In this document: positions 62,271-64,000 of the stretch, in pieces
Layout: every line of letters begins with the position of its first letter
How positions within the stretch are numbered: the first letter of the stretch is position 1
Source of the DNA: Campylobacter sp. RM5004
GTDB taxonomy: Bacteria; Campylobacterota; Campylobacteria; Campylobacterales; Campylobacteraceae
Direction of reading: 5' to 3'
NCBI RefSeq assembly: GCF_022369455.1
Contig: NZ_CP059599.1
Coordinates: 1,764,409 to 1,828,408, forward strand
Length of the DNA stretch: 64,000 bases
Translations under genes and position numbers: made by a program
The notes under the pieces: model-generated
The model's input: the letters and a program-made list of their open reading frames with translations, nothing else
Database searches by the model: none
Told to the model about the DNA's origin: nothing

Positions 62271-64000
62271 TTGTAAAATTATTCATCATTCTAAAAATCG
62301 TCTTAGAATTAGGCTAAATGACCTAAATAATCTAAGCGATAATCATTTATTAGTAAGCGAGTTTAACCTTAGCTTTTCAGGTATTTTCGTAAGTGTTAAT
62401 AATGCTGCAAAAAGTATAGTATTTACAAGCTCAAAAGAGATTACAAAAGAATTAGCTGAAAAAATATTAAGCTTTTTTAGCACTTATAATGTAAAGCAAC
62501 TTGCAAAAGCAAAAGAAACTCCTAGCAAGGCTATGATTTATACTTCAGCCTTAGCATTAGCAAATAGCTATAAAACAAATCCTATTTTTGATGCTGCTTT
62601 TTCAAAATTAAGTGCTATTCCACTACTTAAAGAAGGTGCTTTAGAACTAGTAAATGAAGGTTTAACTTCTAAAGTTCTTGAAGCTGCTGCGGTTGGAGTA
62701 AGCCTAATTAGACAAGATTATAAAGCTGCAAACAGCACAAATCTAATGCTAAGCATAGGTGAATATATAGAAGAAAGTGTTGTGGCAAAAAGCGATGATT
62801 TGATAAAAGAACTAGCAAAACCACAAACAACTCATGCTTGGGTAGAATCTAATGGCGAACTTAAAAAAATTAGCGTAAAAGACTTAAAAATAGGCGATAT
62901 TGTTGTTGTTGGTCAAGGAGATAGCATTGCAGTTGATGGCTATATTGTTGATGGCGATGCAAGTATTAATCAAGTTTCTATGACAGGAGAAGCCGAAGCT
63001 GTTAGTAAAAGCCGTGGAGATAGGGTTTTAAGTGGGACTGTGGTAGTTGATGGGCGTATTAAAATATGGGCTGAAAGCGTTGGAGAAAACACATCAACCG
63101 CAAAAATCTTGCATTATATGAAAGACTGCTTAGAAGAAAAATCAAAAATAGGTCAAAAAGCTTATAAATTAGCAGATAGCTTAGTTCCTGTTACACTAGG
63201 ACTTGCAGGACTTGCTTATTTATATAAAGGAAGTGCAGCGATGGCTAGCGTTCTTCAAGCTGATTATTCATGCGCTTTAAAATTAGCAACTCCAGTAGCA
63301 TTTAAGAGTGCTATTTCTTATGCAGGAAAAAGACAAATATTACTTAAAGGTAGCACTGCATTAGAGAATTTAAGCTCGGTTGATACCTTTGTATTTGATA
63401 AAACAGGCACTTTAACTCATGGAGATTTAAAGGTTGAAAGCGTTCATGTATTTAGTCCAAAATACGATGAAAAAACCTTGCTAAACCTTAGCGCAAGTGC
63501 TGAAGAGCATTATTTTCACCCTGTTGCAGAAGCCATTGTAAGAGCTGCTAAAGAGCGTGGATTTTCTCATATAAATCACGGAGAAGTAGAATTTATCGTT
63601 GCACATGGGGTAAAAACAAGTATTGATAATGAAGAAGTAATCATAGGCTCAAGACACTTTTTAGAAGATGATGAAGGCGTTGATTTTTCTATTGCAAATG
63701 GCGAGATTAAAGAGCTTTTAGATAAGGGTTTAACTCTTTTATATGTTGCAAAAGCAAAAGAGCTTTTAGGCGTAATCGCTATGAAAGATGAAATAAGACA
63801 CAACGCAAAAGAAGTCCTTACAAAGCTTAAGCAAAACGGCGTAAAAGAGCTAATAATGCTAACAGGCGATATTAAAAGTAGAGCCGAAGAAGTGGCAAAG
63901 GAGCTTGGAATTGATAGAGTTTATTCAGAGCTTTTACCGCAAGATAAAGCAAGTATTTTAGAGCAATTAAAGGCTGAAGGTAAAAAAGTTGCTTTCATAG
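62245..64000 (+). CDS. P1B-type metal-transporting ATPase, FezB-like (partial, C-terminus beyond window)
   Basis: 585 visible residues from the ATG at 62245, which overlaps the previous gene by 26 bases. N-terminal domain with CKNNC and IHHSKNRLRIRL (the same His-His...Arg-x-Arg motif as gene 1), then actuator motif TGEA near residue 250, membrane motif DYSCALKLATPVAF (near 336-349) where CPC-type ATPases have CPC, phosphorylation site DKTGT with Asp385, and HP motif in FHPVAEAIV. The SCALK membrane motif and the Arg-rich HMA domain point to the FezB-like (P1B-6) subgroup, which builds iron-filled ferrosomes; other P1B substrates cannot be excluded. Confidence 0.75.
   Translation, partial: MQKLQCKNNCKIIHHSKNRLRIRLNDLNNLSDNHLLVSEFNLSFSGIFVSVNNAAKSIVFTSSKEITKELAEKILSFFSTYNVKQLAKAKETPSKAMIYTSALALANSYKTNPIFDAAFSKLSAIPLLKEGALELVNEGLTSKVLEAAAVGVSLIRQDYKAANSTNLMLSIGEYIEESVVAKSDDLIKELAKPQTTHAWVESNGELKKISVKDLKIGDIVVVGQGDSIAVDGYIVDGDASINQVSMTGEAEAVSKSRGDRVLSGTVVVDGRIKIWAESVGENTSTAKILHYMKDCLEEKSKIGQKAYKLADSLVPVTLGLAGLAYLYKGSAAMASVLQADYSCALKLATPVAFKSAISYAGKRQILLKGSTALENLSSVDTFVFDKTGTLTHGDLKVESVHVFSPKYDEKTLLNLSASAEEHYFHPVAEAIVRAAKERGFSHINHGEVEFIVAHGVKTSIDNEEVIIGSRHFLEDDEGVDFSIANGEIKELLDKGLTLLYVAKAKELLGVIAMKDEIRHNAKEVLTKLKQNGVKELIMLTGDIKSRAEEVAKELGIDRVYSELLPQDKASILEQLKAEGKKVAFI

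Overview
The window is AT-rich DNA (roughly 70% A+T) from a Gram-negative epsilonproteobacterium, most likely a urease-positive Campylobacter or close relative. Supporting points are the flagellin sequences, the short A-rich ribosome sites, TATAAT promoters without a clear -35 box, the stand-alone glyQ, the separate urease subunits in a ureG-D-A-B-C-E-F order, and autotransporter and TonB receptor families typical of the genus. The species is an inference.

Layout. 1-2528 (minus): a truncated membrane sensor, a di-heme cytochrome c peroxidase and a Fur-family zinc-type regulator. 2650-6805 (plus): a zinc ABC importer (znuA-like protein carrying an inserted ZinT domain, znuC, znuB) with a NicO-type metal exporter inside the operon. 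6963-12785 (minus): a coiled-coil autotransporter, a lipoprotein, a 2-hydroxyacid dehydrogenase, a glycerol-dehydrogenase-like enzyme and a glutathionylspermidine-synthase-like enzyme. 13113-15251 and 52597-55191 (minus): two large flagellin genes with near-identical ends, divergent centres and no normal 5' end. 15347-18265: ahpC, an IMPACT protein and lipoproteins. 18298-24545: a DMT transporter and the complete urease operon. 25119-31585: a second cytochrome c peroxidase, a Cys-rich repeat protein, and a TonB receptor with its own ExbB-ExbD-TonB. 31586-35482: YdhR, CitMHS transporter, MdaB, GlyQ and a small lipoprotein. 35561-39409: an S6-type serine protease autotransporter. 39536-42543: small lipoproteins and membrane proteins around a divergent promoter region with two poly-G tracts. 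42604-46380: a PsrABC/PhsABC-type molybdoenzyme. 46601-46853: tRNA-Lys, tRNA-Val and tRNA-Asp. 46961-52181: a dicarboxylate/amino-acid symporter, a thioredoxin, an unknown protein and another TonB receptor. 55260-60556: exonuclease, TOBE-like protein, thioesterase, tRNA-Glu, uracil permease, a MidA-like methyltransferase and an M23 peptidase. 60708-64000 (plus): a compact operon of a small HHxxGRxR domain protein, a ferritin-like protein, two glycine/alanine-helix proteins (one with an Asn-rich linker) and a P1B-type metal ATPase cut by the window end.

Most notable signals. (1) The last operon resembles ferrosome (fez) iron-organelle clusters and has a Fur-box-like site at its promoter. (2) An 18-bp sequence (GAATTTGAAATAGGAATT) occurs 15 times exactly and many times in variant form; its most complete version is a 52-bp inverted repeat. 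It also lies inside reading frames, where it often adds Glu-Phe-Glu-Ile-Gly-Ile. (3) The two flagellin genes look like silent donor cassettes. (4) A ~135-150 bp element present twice ends in a CRISPR-repeat-like hairpin. (5) Nine-base G tracts sit inside a TonB receptor gene and directly against the -10 boxes of two divergent promoters, suggesting phase variation.
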